Assembly (NCBI GenBank): GCA_003550325.1
Contig: QKWP01000681.1
Span: forward strand, 117,417 to 181,416
Length of the DNA stretch: 64,000 nucleotides
Reading direction: 5' to 3'
Source: Gigaspora rosea
Lineage: Eukaryota > Glomeromycota > Glomeromycetes > Diversisporales > Gigasporaceae
The notes beneath the pieces are model-generated. The model was given only the letters and a program-made list of their open reading frames with translations, searched no databases and was not told the DNA's origin. Positions 10,700 through 24,236 of this stretch are shown one piece after another (position 1 is the first letter of the stretch; every line of letters begins with the position of its first letter). The translations under genes were made by a program, and so were the position numbers.

Positions 10700-12400
10700 T
10701 CATAAAAATTTTACTAATGAAATCATATCCATTTCATTAAGAAAAAAAATGCCCAGCTGATAATTTTGCTATAGAATCAGCTAACAGCTAGGGCTAAATG
10801 CCGACCTGTGACCCTACTGTAGAATTCGTCCCACCTTGTTCCTATTTTGTTTCTCCATACTCACCCTTCGTAGTTACCATTTATAGATCTTCCTTATTAT
10901 CTATGGTTGTCCCGATTTCCATATATGTCTTTCTATACCAGGAACGTAGTACAAAGTACGAAGAGTATGGTTTACTGAAGAGTTAAATGGAGACAGCAAA
11001 ATCTGAGCATTAACTGTTAATTGGTTGATTAAATCTCATGACTTGTAAGTTAAGTGGTATAGCGCTTTTGCATCTGATCCATACTCATGATTTCATCAGG
11101 ATTCTGCCTATATCGGGATCATTGTGCACCGATGAGTATGGTCTTGTAATATATATTAGTTACCTGTCTTATTCCCCGAAATCAATGACTTATCGAATTC
11201 GGCTGACATATCATTGGCAAATTTTTTTAGGGTGTCCTAGAATTTATGAAAACGGCTGTAAATGGGCTTTTCTTCTGGATCCGCCTTTTTTCACCGATAA
11301 TTATTTCACTGACAGCTCATTTAACTGACATCACGCTAAGTGATAATTTACTAAAAATATAAACTCTGACCTTATGTGATGTCGGCTAAGTGAATTTTTG
11401 GTGAAATGGGCAGCACTGTTTCTTCTAGTATTGCATGCATGATTTTTTAATTAGTGCAATAAAAATTTTCCGTATTTGACAGTGCGTGATCAGAGAATCA
11501 TTCTAAACCATTATGGTAATATATTTTTTTCTTCATCTGGTCATTGATTTAAAAATAAATATTACTATGTTAGGAACGGAGTGTAACAAAAATTATGGTT
11601 TCTGTAAACGGAGCATTAAGTATGTAGAATATGCAGGCATGTTAAATGGCATGTGCGATTTTCTAGTAGCACAATAAAAAATGCGGTATGAACCGAAACA
11701 TTGTTCTATTGTATAAGCAGTAACATTTATAATAACCCTATTTTTATATTTATAAGATACAGAATTAAACTTGCTTTATTAATAAAGTAAGGGCATTGAT
11801 ATTAATTACGTAATTTTTATATACTATAGAGGCTTATCCCCTTCCCTGATTAATACTGTATTTAAATTCTCATGTTCTTAATATTTAAATAAAAATTTCT
11901 GATCTCCACCACCTGCTGTACAACGCGTGGTGCTATTCAATTGTAGATTCTAACATTTTTCATGACATAAAATACTATATTTCTAAAAGATCTAAGGATT
12001 TTAAAATGTGAATTTTTACATTTACAAATCAATAAAAAAAGTAATTTTTTCCGAATCAATGATCATGTTATATGATCAACTCACAATTTTTTCATTATAC
12101 TCTCCTTGTATAGTTACAAAATACATCCGGCGGTATTATTTAATTAATCTTAGATTTCTTGTAAAAAAACTTAGAGAACTATATGCAGCACTGTACAGTA
12201 AAAATTACGTAATAAATACCAGCACTTTAATCATTGTGATTCTGCAAATGTGATATGATAAATAAATTTATTATACAATATAAAAAAGTGAAGTTATAAA
12301 TGAAACGAAATTAAAAGCTATCTAATAAAATGATAAAAATCTGATTATACACAAATATCAGATATGGATCTGTTAACAATAAATAATTAAAATTCATTGA
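10700..12400. other. intergenic, no gene recognised
   Basis: Base composition is somewhat less AT-rich than elsewhere and some open frames of 60-96 codons occur, but none shows a recognisable motif. An imperfect repeat of GACATCACGCTAAGTG-like sequence near 11325-11400 suggests remains of an inverted-repeat element. I see nothing else I can support. Confidence 0.4.
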
Positions 12401-12405
12401 TAAAT

Positions 12406-14292
12406 TCAAAATTTTACAAAACCATGATGTTGAACAGTGTTTTCTTCTAAGAAATTTTGATAAACTTTGTCGTGTTCGAATGAAAAAATTTCAACCTTAT
12501 TAACCCCAGTTTCTTTCGGACTAACTCCTTGACCATTTATTAAAATAGGAACTATGTTGATATCTTTTTTAACATCAAAAATTGAAGTTGAGTTTAACAA
12601 GCCTGTTGTAACATTAACTTCATTATCCATTGTTTGCATTCGAATTCCTAATCGTTCCATAGTTGCCGTAATATCGACTGTTCCTACGACAGAATTACTT
12701 TTATTATTACTACGCCACATGGACACGAGACCAGCAAAATGAGGCGAAGTTATAGGTGTCTGAGCAGTCGCATTTTTCAAATCAACAAATACTCTAATAG
12801 AGTATGGTCCAACTAATTTACCAGTTTCTATAGTCAACTTTACGAAAAACCTATTACCATAATGAGGATCAGGTTTATAAAGTTCAAGAAGATAATTTTG
12901 TAATTTTTTGGGATCTTGACCTTTAAATTTTTCTAGTTGAAGATATGTATAACCAAGTTTTTCTATATATCTAATATCTGATGATTTCCAGAATTCTGTT
13001 TTTGTCTTTCGAAATGGTGTTAAATCCGTATTTTCATCTAATACTGTGTCAATTTCTTCTGTATAAGTTCCGTTGCGTGCAACATTTTGTTGCATCCAAC
13101 TATCAGGAAATCTATACATATAAATATATATATATAGGATTAATTAATCTTTTTGTTATTTATAATTAAAAATAATTATTTAAATAAAAAATAATACTAA
13201 CACTCCCTGCCAAAGTGCAAAAAGACGATCTGTGTTGACATGATGGAAATAGAACATTGGGTCAAATGCAGATAAATCTGCATAAGCCATATGACCTCCA
13301 GGACCACCGAATATTGTATGTAAAGCATCATGAGTTCTTTCAAAAGATGCAAAATGTGCTAATCCAACGATTTCTAAAGGAGCCGGATGACCTGAAAATA
13401 TATTTCCTATTTGTGTATCATCTGATCTTATACCATGATCGCTAAAATGTAGGTAGTTTCTCATATGAAACATTTGATAAAGTCCAGGTCTAAATACTTT
13501 AGAAACATATATTGACACATTTTGATTTAATAAATCATATTGATCTTCATAATTAGAGTTAGGATGTCTGACAGTAGGATAACCAGCGGGTGTAAATGGA
13601 TTATATGCTCTGTTGGGAATTGTATAATTGGGTTTATCGGTTGGATTTTCACCTTTTTCTAAGGGATATGAAAGATCAGTCGGTAAAGTATAACTTTGTA
13701 ACGGATTTTTGACTTTTTTTTTTCCTTGTGGAGTGTTTATTTCAATTTCAGGTATTAGGAATATTTCTGGAACACCATTTATTGATTTTTCATCAGCCCA
13801 ATCCCAATAAGGATGACGAAGTTGTTTTGCTGCTTCAACATACTTTTCTTTTTCATTATCTGGGTATTGTAAAGCGATTTGTTTAGCCTCTTTAGCTAAT
13901 AGAGATTCAATCAAAAGCATATACGGCCTATGCCAAGGTGCAAATAAAATGTCTCCATGATGACAATATCCACCCCAACGACCTTTTGCCCAATCTGTAT
14001 CATTATTATATTCATATTCATCACCAGTAACACCATCATAGGCTGTATAAGGTAATCCATGAATGCCAGCAACCTGGTAATATGATCGCATGTCTTCATA
14101 GGGACGATCATAGATCGATTGATAACTTTGAATAAACAAATCGAATTGTGGTCTATATGTTTCATTGTCACAGAGATCCCAAATATCCAATCGTGGGTAT
14201 AGATCTGAAAATGGTTCAACAATAACTGGTCCAGACGTCGTTACACTTCTCACATGAGAAGAATGATAAATGGAAGAATGACTTAATCCCAT
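12406..14292 (-). CDS. tyrosinase (type-3 copper polyphenol oxidase)
   Basis: Two exons, 14292-13202 and 13111-12406, join to 1,797 nt (598 residues). The only phase-consistent junction uses donor GTTAGT and acceptor GTATAG, giving LWQG-VFPDSWM at the seam, which matches the family pattern. Copper site A shows CHHGDILFAPWHRPYM near residue 110. Copper site B shows HDALH, then FYFHHVNTDRLFALWQ at about 340-363. The family oxidises monophenols or o-diphenols to quinones for melanin-type pigments. The C-terminal exon (about 235 residues) is beyond the core and resembles the lid or hemocyanin-like extension seen in long fungal tyrosinases. No clear signal peptide is present, so a cytoplasmic or spore-wall role is undecided. 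It appears intact. A TATAAAG motif lies 78 bp upstream (14370-14376). Confidence 0.92.
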
Positions 14293-14369
14293 TTTTTAGT
14301 GTTTTTTTTTTTATTTTATTCGGTTTTTTTTTTCTTTAGTTATGCGGATAATCTTTGAATTTGGGTCAT

Positions 14370-14376
14370 CTTTATA
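14370..14376 (-). promoter_or_regulatory. TATA-like box of the tyrosinase gene
   Basis: TATAAAG on the minus strand lies about 78 bp before the tyrosinase start codon at 14292. This is a reasonable core promoter position; no other evidence. Confidence 0.4.
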
Positions 14377-14758
14377 CTGTTCGTTAGGAACAATTTCACA
14401 TATTTAAAACTATTTTGTTTCTCACTTAAGGAATTTTTGACATATGATTATGTAATTATTAAACCATTACATATTCAGAAAACTATGGAGTGTTTTTATC
14501 AAATGCTATTGATTTAAATATTCGTGTGTCAATAATAAAATTTTGATAATTATAGAAAACAATGATATAGATGCATTATCACATATAAGTTGTACATCAA
14601 TAATAACGTTATGTGCAAAAAATAAGAGTTTGCATATCGGGTCACTGCATGCATAATTTTTTCGGCATTATTTTCCTTATAGACCGTTAACCCGGCATCA
14701 ATCAAATGAAATTATATATATCTGCAACTAATCAAGCATTAATTCTATGTGATGTCAG

Positions 14759-16245
14759 CAGAGTGTCCAGCTATTAATAGTCGGCAAAAAATAGCTTGCA
14801 ACAATGGCAAAAATAATAAATTAGCAATCATCCAAAAATAGGGGATGGCTAAAGCCAGGTGCGTTTATATGTTTTTGATTATTTAATTAAAATTAGGGTG
14901 AGGGTTAGTTAGGGATTAGGGTTAGGGCTTGGCTTATAAGTAAAATCGTCTTCCCAACATTTTTTTATTAATGCTCCTAGACAGGTTTAGACACTCGTTT
15001 TTTGTATTTTCGGCGTTTTTCACTTTTTTTCTTTGTTTTTGTCTCGGGCTGATCCGTAAAGATCAAAATTTCATATGGGCCGATTTTTACTGATTTATGT
15101 GATATTTTCAAATGATCTCCCTGATTTGTACGACAGAATTTGCTAATCACACCAATCAGATTTATTTATGTGATAATTAATTTTGTTTTTTTTTTGTTTT
15201 TTTAACTCGAATATAAGTTCACCATGAGTCTACCATGAGTTCACCATGAGTTCACCATGAGTTTTTGTAGGTTAGAAAATCCTTCAACATTAGTTAGAAA
15301 TGTTTACATGACTTTAAAAACAATTTTTACGTATTTACTGTGACCTTTGTTTAGACGAGAATCTTAAATTTTAAGAACTTCGTTGAAAGACCATTTATTG
15401 AACTACCCAAAAACACTATTATATACTGTAGACCATTAACAAATAAAGGTAACAAGAAGCGTTTTTTGTTAAAAACTGTTTTTTATTAGATTTTCAACAA
15501 ATATAATACAGTTGACTGATGAAATAATTACTGATATGTTCTTTAGGGATACGAAAGCTTAGTTCGTGTATTTGAGACGAGTATAACGTTGTTAATGCAG
15601 TAATGGGTTTATTGCTTGAATAGGTTTGGTGCTTGTACTGTATAGTACGTAGTACGTAGCATGTTTGGGCCAACTAATTGTACCGTAATAAAAGTTTTAT
15701 GTCAGAGTGTACAATCGGTTTGGATATAGTAATAAATACTATTTTTTTCTACACTTCGCTTTACGTAATTTTTTTTGTGTGTTTACAATTTTTTATTTTT
15801 TTTCTTGCGGGTTTTGTTTTTTATCTTTCCACTGTTATTGCAGTATCGTAAAGTGATGAAATTTAAAAAACTAATCAATTTGATTGGTTAACAATCACAT
15901 GTAGATCTACAATTAGAGATATCACATTTTTATATCACTCAAATCAGTCAAAATTGGCACATATGTACGATTTGATTGACTTTTATCACGTGAACGCACC
16001 TGGCTTTAGACGACCCCCAAAAATAACAACACTTATATTTATAAAAAGCACAAATGAATCTGACTTGTAAGGTTATCAAAAGTTACCAATTGTTTACTAA
16101 CAAAAGAAAAAGTCTTATAATTATTGTATTGATAGCCAATTTCGCATCTTAGCAAAAAAAAAAAAAACAATATAGCTAGCTATTTGTAGTAGTAATTTTC
16201 TAGAAATAGCGCTATTTTAGTTGCCACGAAAAGCTGGACACTCTG
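14759..16245. mobile_element. outer hAT-type inverted-repeat element
   Basis: The ends are CAGAGTGTCCAGCT and its complement AGCTGGACACTCTG, flanked by an 8-bp duplication (GATGTCAG at 14751-14758; GATGTCGG at 16246-16253). An 8-bp target duplication is typical of the hAT superfamily. Most of its length is a second element inserted inside it. No transposase is seen, so it is non-autonomous. Confidence 0.85.
14841..16017. mobile_element. inner hAT-type element nested in the outer one
   Basis: The inverted ends GGGGATGGCTAAAGCCAGG and CCTGGCTTTAGACGACCCC are flanked by a perfect 8-bp duplication CAAAAATA (14833-14840 and 16018-16025). Inside are telomere-like TTAGGG-type repeats at about 14892-14930 and a short CACCATGAGTT tandem repeat (15220-15262). 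A core resembling GCTCCTAGACAGGTTTAGACA is shared with 42950 and 50645. No coding capacity. Confidence 0.85.
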
Positions 16246-16259
16246 GATGTCGGATAAAA

Positions 16260-17030
16260 TAAATAATTGTTTAGGCATCTGTATATCGAAAAGATCTGTA
16301 TTTAGTTGGATCAGATTTTTCTTTTTTTTCACCTCAGAAGGTCGAATAAAATCCAAAGTTTAGTAATTTATAAAGGTTTAAAAACCTGCTAATAATTTTA
16401 AACATTAATGCTTTTTTCTATTTGAAAAGTTTGAAATAGTAATCAAAAAGTTTTGTTCCATATAAGTTCGAATTTGAGAACGGTTAGAAACTAAGTTTGA
16501 ATACGAGTTCCAAATTTATACGGTATTTAAAGAATTTGTTAAAAAATTATAAATGATTAATTAAAAAAATTTCAATGTATTTTTGCCTTATATATAGTTT
16601 AAATTTTTTGGCTTATAATTGAATATAAATTTTATTTTTATTTTTAAATAAGTTATTTAAAAAAATTTTATTTAAATTTTTTAAAAAAAAAAATAGATCC
16701 GAAGCACTTTTATAGCTCATCTCAGGGCAAAATTGTCCTGAATTTGAAACGGTTTAAGGGATAGAAATCTTGTCTAATTTTTGTTTGCTGTTTAAAAAAA
16801 AAGTTCGCATGTCTAAAGATCAGATAGAATTAATAGAAATTCCGTAATTTTTGCACCATTTTTATGTTCTACGCAAAATCCGGACATTTAAAACCTCTTT
16901 AATGGATTTATGACTAGTAAAAAACGGCGACATTCATAGGGCTGGTGCCTTACTTCATAGGTTCTTAAATTTAAATATAAAGTTACATTAATGCGTGTGT
17001 AAAAGATATAATCTCTAATTAATAATTTAC
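16260..17030. other. AT-rich intergenic, nothing recognised
   Basis: Long A and T runs and no open frame or repeat that I can assign. Confidence 0.4.
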
Positions 17031-17039
17031 AAAGAAAGT

Positions 17040-17620
17040 AATTTTTGCACTTTAGCCAATCTTTGCTGTAAATCTGTATTTTCTCCCAATTTTTGTATTA
17101 TAATTTATTATAACAATAACAAAGGATATATGCTCCAATTGAATAATCCAGCATGGCAGATTTTTGATAATAAATGAAGCTTTAATTTTATATTTTCCAA
17201 TTCCAATTCCATGTTGATAATAATATCCAACATTAAACATCCCTATAACATTCCTCATGTTGGCAGATTTTTATAATAAACGAATGCTTTTTGATCACTC
17301 TTTTTAACACCAATTCCCTTTTTATAACACTCACCAATTTGAATTACAATTTTCAATTTCAGCTGATTTTAATAATAAATAAATGCTTTATTTTCATCTT
17401 TCCCAACCATTAGTTTATCTTTTTCAACTCCTATCCCATTAAAATAACAAATTGTAAGGGTTACATATTCTATCTGAATCACCTATCTTAGCAGTTTTTT
17501 GAAATGATTAAATGCTTTATGTTTATCTTTTCAATCTATTTACCAAACGCATAACAACCTGCATGAATATAATGAATTGTAAAATTTATTTGATAATTCA
17601 AAAATAAATTATTTCATCTT
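17040..17620 (-). pseudogene. Sel1-repeat gene fragment, broken
   Basis: Minus-strand reading shows decayed Sel1 repeats: phrases like FNVGYYYQHGIGIG, CYKKGIGVKK and [11 protein letters not shown] spaced about 36 codons apart, interrupted by stops and frameshifts. It resembles the Sel1 exons of paralogues A and B but lacks the kinase and SPRY parts. It is probably a truncated, older copy. Confidence 0.75.
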
Positions 17621-17649
17621 GATTTGATTGCTTTTTACTAAAACACGAT

Positions 17650-19000
17650 CTATTTTTTACTAGTCGATTTAATATTTTCACTCATTACCTTTTTTATATA
17701 TAGATCACATATTTCTATAATATATTGTTAAGAGAAATTTGTGAATAAATACCTTTTTTGTATATTTAAAAGCAAATGGTTAGAGTTATTAATGATTTGA
17801 GCAACATAATCTAATGTATTCAAGACTGTTTTTACTTTTTTTGTTCTATATTTTTATGAATTTTTTAAATATTTCTTGATTTGATATTTTGGGCCATAAT
17901 ACTAAAAATGGATATAAGACAAAATAATAATGATAAAATTTAATTAAAATAATTGAGTAATGTTTGATAATTAACTTAATTAAGTAGTACTGTATATAAA
18001 TAAATGAAGTGAATTACTTTGGTTTTATGACCAATGAATGGTCATAAAATTCATTACTTGATGCACAAATATATTTATGTGTTGTGTTCATGTTTAATGT
18101 GAATGGTCATAAAATTCATTACTTGATGCACAAATATATTTATGTGTTGTGTTCATGTTTAATGTTTGTACACAAAATATTGATTCATAAAATCTATTTG
18201 AGAGAGTCCGGTCATTCATTAATGGACATCAACAAAAAAAAATGTAATTTAAATCTAATTTTATAATAATTTTAACAATAATCAATTGTACTATAACACA
18301 AATAATATTTTTATGAATTAATAAGGTAATGTTAAAATTTATATAGTAATTATTAAATTTTATAGCAAATATTAATGCATATTCTAGTAGATTTGAAATT
18401 TTAATTGAATTACGTATCTTGATCGAATCTTAATTATGGATACCAGTGTCTAGACATATTGTATTCATAATGACATATACATAGATTTAATAATCAGATA
18501 AATTTTTTAATTAGACCTATGAAACATATATACTTTAGTTTAAATAAAACAAGTATTAAGAATATGTCACATTTGTCGATATAGTTCAAAATACTTTGAC
18601 ATTGGATATACATGTGTTATTAATAAATAAATAAGCAAATTAAAAGGTATATACCTATAGTTGTTTGATGAAACCTCGAAGTTTGCACTGACAAAATGCG
18701 AAATCTAATTTTGTCTTTCATCAATGATGAAACTGCAAAAGGTGACAAAACTAACGAAACTGCAAAGGGTGACAAACTAATAAAATATGAAGAAGCTGAT
18801 TATATAATAAATAAGTTTACTGTACAATAAAAGTGTTATTGGCTCCCTATATTTTATGCTCATGTAAGCTAAAATTCAAAATAAGAAATTAATAAAAAGT
18901 AATTTTCCACTTAAAGTATGAAAAAAAAATACAAATAATATAACTTATGATTTATCTATTTATAAGTTTTACACAATGCAGTTACACAGTTATCATATAT
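17650..19000. other. intergenic with a local tandem duplication
   Basis: No gene seen. A direct duplication of about 65 bp, containing CATTACTTGATGCACAAATA, occurs twice at about 18036-18166. A short repeat of GAAACTGCAAAGGGTGACAAA lies at 18725-18775. Confidence 0.6.
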
Positions 19001-19009
19001 AAATTTACT

Positions 19010-20580
19010 GTACAGTAAGATCTCTCTAAGTTCACGCTCTATAAATGTATACCTTCTCTGAATGCAGATCTAAGTTCTGGCCAAAATAAATACTTGGTCT
19101 CCATAAATGAACCTTTTCTTATTATTCTCTAAATGCACATTATTAAAATATGGTCCCAAGGACATGCACTTAAAGATCTTTGAGTATACATGTATATTAA
19201 TACAGAATGCCAATTATTAATGCTTAATGTAAATTTTTAAAGAGCTAAACTCGATGTAACAATATAATAAATTTCATTTTAAAGCTTTACACTAAAATTG
19301 CTTACTTGAAATTATTTAACAAATTGTGAGTTAATGATTTGAATTGAGGTTAAACTTTATTGCAGCTATATTTATATTTATTTATTTATTTATTTAAATA
19401 TTTTGCTTATTTGAAAATTCTGTAATTAGCTTTTTAAAAAATTAAATATACATTCTGAATTAAACCTATAAACATCTTTTATCAAATAAAATAAGAGACT
19501 CAATAATAATTTGTTTCTTTTTAAATATATAAAATCATAGGTTTGTTTTATTAATTGCAAATTTGAGATTTTTAGTAATTATTTTTTTTTAACAGGAGTA
19601 CTAGGTTTCTTTATTAATTTAGATTTTGCTATCCATTTTTTTTTAGTAAAAGCACTAGAGTTTTGTCTTTTTAAGTATAGTGTTTTGTTATTTTAGAGTT
19701 GGGTTTATCTTTATTAAAAGAATTTGAGGTTTTGTTTTTGTTATCATGCAAAAAGGGTTTTATTTAATAACTATATGTATTTCATTTTTATTTATAAACA
19801 AATTTATTTATCTATTAATTCACATTATTCTTATATAGACTTACTATATTTATCTTTTCTGAGTCAAATTTTACTCAAGTTTTTTTTATTATATCATATA
19901 TTTTAGCTAGTAAGAAAGCATCAAAATTCTGACTTACTTATGCAAGATTTTATAATATAAAACTAAATTTTATTACTTAGATAATCTCTTATTTTAGCTA
20001 GTTTATCTTATTTTAATTCTCAAAAAAGTTTGTAAAAATGAATATATATAAAATTTAATTAGTAATCCAGATATGAATTGGAATTTCTTATAGTAAAATT
20101 TACTATTGTCTAAAAAATCTGTATTTCCAAAAAAATAATAAGCAAACGTATAATTACAAAGTTTAAAATACTTGTAGTTTATAATCTATTAACTTAATTT
20201 TAATAGATTAATTAAAATTATAAGTAAAATTTCTCTGTTTAAAATACTTGTAGTTTATAATCTATTAACTTAATTTTAATAGATTAATTAAAATTATAAG
20301 TAAAATTTCTCTCTTTATACTTTTGTAAAATAAAAAATAAGATTTATTTAGTAAAAAAATTATTTTACCTTGTTGGAAATGCAGATTTGATAAAAAGTAA
20401 AAGTTATATAGTAAACATTGCACAATAAATTATTGAAATTTGTTCTGTTTCATATCTGAATTACCAATTAAAAATGTTCTATATTTGATTTAATGAAGTT
20501 CTCTGGTTATAAATATCAATTCTGAACATATAATTTTACAAAATTCAGAAAAGTAATATTAATTTTAAAGATATTAATGT
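19010..20580. other. intergenic with a decayed pogo-like MITE and a tandem duplication
   Basis: From about 19010 to 19190, CTCTATAAATGTATACC-like and CTCTAAATGCACA-like phrases resemble the pogo-type MITEs at 20591 and 26074 but are badly decayed. At 20160-20313 a unit of about 76 bp is duplicated head to tail. No gene seen. Confidence 0.5.
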
Positions 20581-20590
20581 TTGTAAAATA

Positions 20591-20765
20591 CAGTCAAACC
20601 TATATATATGTACACTCTATAAATGTATACACTCTATAATTGCATTTTACACCTCAGTTCCAACTTATAATAATACATATAAAATTGCTCTCTATAAATG
20701 CAACTCTCTACAAATGCACACTTATGGTCAGTCCCAAGGGGAGTGCTTATATAGAGGTTTGACTA
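20591..20765. mobile_element. pogo/Tc1-like MITE, copy 1
   Basis: The ends are CAGTCAAACCTATATATATG and AGAGGTTTGACTATA, inverted repeats with flanking TA. A CAGT terminus and TA target are typical of the pogo branch of Tc1/mariner. The length is about 175 bp with no coding sequence. Related copies are at 26074 and 38581. Confidence 0.75.
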
Positions 20766-21339
20766 TAAAATATAGTACATAGTAATATTATTTTCATGAA
20801 ACACTTTTTTTGCTTTGCAATTACTATTTATTTAATACTTGTAGCTAGATTAAAATAAGGCTTTACAATAAATTCAATAAATTACAATAACTTAAATCCA
20901 GATTGAAATTTATTAGAGCTGGGCTGGCATTAAGCAATATTGGTTTATAACAGACCCCAAAATATCTATATATATAGGTCAGATTAGAGAATGCATTGCT
21001 ATTATAAACAAATTAAATGAATTAAGATTTAAATTTGCATATTCTTTAAAAAAATTATTAAAAAGATTAAATTTTTGAAGTTATTTCTATATTAAAATTC
21101 TAAATGTAACAGTTTAATATTTAGAATAAATTTGAAAATAACAATACTGTAGTTTTTTAAAAATAAGCTATCTTGCTTTTTTTAAAACAAAATTATAGTA
21201 AAAATTGTTATTTTAAAAATAAGCTACCTCTTAATACTATCACTACTTTTAATTAGTTAATAAACAAGGTTTCTAGCAATTTATTGGAAAACAACAAGCA
21301 TTATAGCTCTTATTCCTAAACCAGAATTATTTTATTATT

Positions 21340-22960
21340 GTAAGATAAAGTAGGGTTTTGTGGCAAAGTTAAAGTTGTTAAAATAAAAACTTTTTTATTT
21401 TCATACATAACATTAAGTAAATTTTATATAAAAATAGTAATGTAGCTAACTGTTTTAACTAACTTTATACATCATATTATAAAGTCAAAATTTAAGTAGT
21501 AGGGGGTATTGTGGCAAAGTAAAGATATCTTGTGATACTGTTGTCAGAATCGAATAATTTTTAAACCATTCAATTCATCTCAAAAGATAAATCAAATAGT
21601 AGCAAGATTATTTAATTCTGATAATTAGATCACAAGATATGACCAAATATATGCCTTACAAAAAAAAGTTTAAATAATCTCAACAAAAGACAAAATTGGT
21701 TATATCTTGTGCCCTGATGATCTAAATTAAATGATTTAACCACCAATTGGTTCTTCTCATTGAGACAAATTGACTGATATAATAATTACTCAATTCTAAT
21801 AATTATACCCAAGATAACCAAATTCACTACAATACCCTTTTCATCAAAATATCTTCTTTTACCTTATATATGTATTGTTATTCTATTTCCACTTTTTCAA
21901 AAATATTGGGTAACTAGAGTAATCTTAGACAGTGAACACTCTGTATAATCTCACTTTGTTACTATGATATATCTAAGTCAGAAGGCATTTTTAATAAAAC
22001 TTAAAAAAAATTTAAGACAATTTGCAATTATGAAAGAGGCTACAGTTAAAAGTATATAAGAATATTAATAATTGTTTAATTTAGGTAATAAATAGTTGTA
22101 TTTATTAGTGAAAGAGTATGAAGAATTGATGTTAAACTTGGGTCCATATTTTCTGCCTTTATACTTTTTGTTTTTTCACAAATGTAACAGACTATATCTA
22201 CTACATGTATAACATATATATAAATAAAATAAATATAATAAGGGAGATGGGGTATTATAGCGAATTAGATATTGTGGCGAATTGTGATATCTTATAATCC
22301 TTTGATCAGAATTGGATAAAATTTATACAATTCAAATTCTCTCATCGAGAGGAATCGAATAGTATAAATTTTATTCGATCCAGACTACTAAGTTATGGTT
22401 ATGAGATATTGAAGTTAATGCAGGTTTTTATATTTGTTAACATATAATTAGCTTTGTGACTCAGTGGTTCAAATTGAAGATTTTTATATCAATTGATTCC
22501 TTTCAATGAGAGAAATCAATTGGTACAAGAATCGCCCAATTTGGATCACTAGACCATGAGAACCATTTCGATATATAGAATACTATAGTAAAAAGGCTTT
22601 ATAACGAATTGTTGATATCTCATGCTCCTATAATCAGAATCCAATAATTTTTATATCATTAGATTCCTCATATCAAGAAGAATTGAATAGTGTAAAAATC
22701 ATTGAATTCTAGCCATGAAGTCACAAAATATCAATAATTTGCCACAATACCTCCTAATGCAAAACAATCTATTTAATTTTAACGAAACTTTAAATTTGAA
22801 TATTTTTAGATTTAATGACTGGAATCGAATGATTTTGGTATCAATTGATTCAGCTTAATGAGATGAATTAAATAATACTAAAATTATCTGACTCCAGCTA
22901 ATAAATTATATGATATGACCAAAATATTGTTAACTTCGCCATAATACCCCCATCTCCCTT
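21340..22960. repeat. arrays of palindromic subunits in two MITE-like blocks
   Basis: The block 22240-22960 has inverted ends, AAGGGAGATGGGGTATTAT and its complement. A related block spans about 21345-21850. Inside, palindromic subunits of about 100-130 bp recur: GATATC-type sequence, a clause like ATTGGATTC..GAATTGAAT, then its mirror. At least four or five such units are seen. No protein-coding sequence. Confidence 0.65.
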
Positions 22961-22987
22961 ATATATAATAAATAACAAAAACTATAT

Positions 22988-23290
22988 ATCACACCTGTGG
23001 TGTTCAACACCAGTATTAAGAAATTTGTATAACATATCAATTAAAATAAAAACAAAAACTAAATTTTGATTAATATTAATGTTAGGGTCAAGGCCTGGGA
23101 TGGGATAGAGGCATAGATTATACCAAACTTTTATAGGAAATTTTTTTTGTTAGAGCCTCAAAGATAATTTCATAAATGAATTTTTGTGTTATAGACATTT
23201 TTTTAAAAAATTTGCATTACATCTGATTATCACATTATATTGCAGCTTATAATAAAAATGATAGTAGTGTTAAACACCAGTGGTGTGATT
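22988..23290. mobile_element. fold-back MITE with CACACCTGTGGTG ends
   Basis: The left end ATCACACCTGTGGTGTTCAA pairs with the right end TTAAACACCAGTGGTGTGAT. The internal sequence, read on the minus strand, shares the AATCAGATGTAA and AGGCTCTAAC clauses with the elements at 33421 and 35846. Confidence 0.7.
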
Positions 23291-23551
23291 TAACTTTGTT
23301 GATAAATAATAAATGTATAATAAAAAATATATAAAATATATGCTTCAATTATGATATATATTAGAAGTAATACATGTAAAAACATTCGTGCAGTAGATTG
23401 TCTAGCCAATCAGATTGCAGAACCTATATTAATTGTTAATTGGACATCTTATCAACCAGTAATCGTATAGAGATAGTTTATAGCTTGTTAGAACTGTCTC
23501 GATGAGCTGAATTGAATAGTGGCCATTTTATTCAATTTGGATTAGTGGATT

Positions 23552-24236
23552 AAAAGTTATCCCTTAAACTGTAAGCAAATCCAGGCAAATTTGGCTAGAA
23601 AATTGCTATAAATATGCTTATGATCTATATTTTTTAAAACTTAAGATATTTAATTAAAAATTTTTTTTTACAATATTTGAAAATAAGGATTATATTATAG
23701 TAGTATTTAATTTTATATTATAAGAAAAAAAGTTTAAGTTGCTAATAAACTAAAAATAGACAAATTTTAAAAAATTTTTATCCAAAAAAATTATCTACTT
23801 TTTTTTGGCAAACTCTATCAATATTAGCTCAAGCTTCCTGATTTAATAGAATAATATAGTTTATAAAAAGGATTACAACTTTTATTATTGCAACTTTTGT
23901 GATTTACTTGTAAAAATTAGGACTTGTATTAGAAGTGAAAATTTTTTTTATAGAAGGAAACATATAAAATTTAAGAAAACCTAAAGAAAAATTTTATAGT
24001 AAAAATTTTAAAATAAAAACTTTAAACTTTTATTGCTTTAAAGTTTATTAATAATTTTAAAAAATTTTCATAATAAAGTTTATAAAATATCTTTTAAAGA
24101 AAATATTCTATAAATAAAGTATATCCCATATGCTTAATAAATTTTTATTTTATTTAAAAAAATGTAATATTTCTAAAAAAATCCAGGCAAATTTGCTTGG
24201 ATTACAGTTTAAGGAATAATCACTTTTGTGTTTTTC
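23552..24236. mobile_element. MITE-like element, about 0.7 kb
   Basis: Long inverted ends: AAGTTATCCCTTAAACTGTA with CCAGGCAAATTTG on the left, and CAAATTTGCTTGG with TACAGTTTAAGGAATAATCA on the right. The middle is low-complexity AT sequence. Confidence 0.7.

Noticed and set aside
13180-13201. Tyrosinase ending with VLVLFFI at the first stop.
   Set aside because: This is intron read-through. The GTTAGT donor leads in phase to the next exon and restores the conserved PDSW segment.
14892-14930. TTAGGG-like run as a telomere or chromosome end.
   Set aside because: Only a few degenerate units occur, inside a MITE with a clear target duplication.
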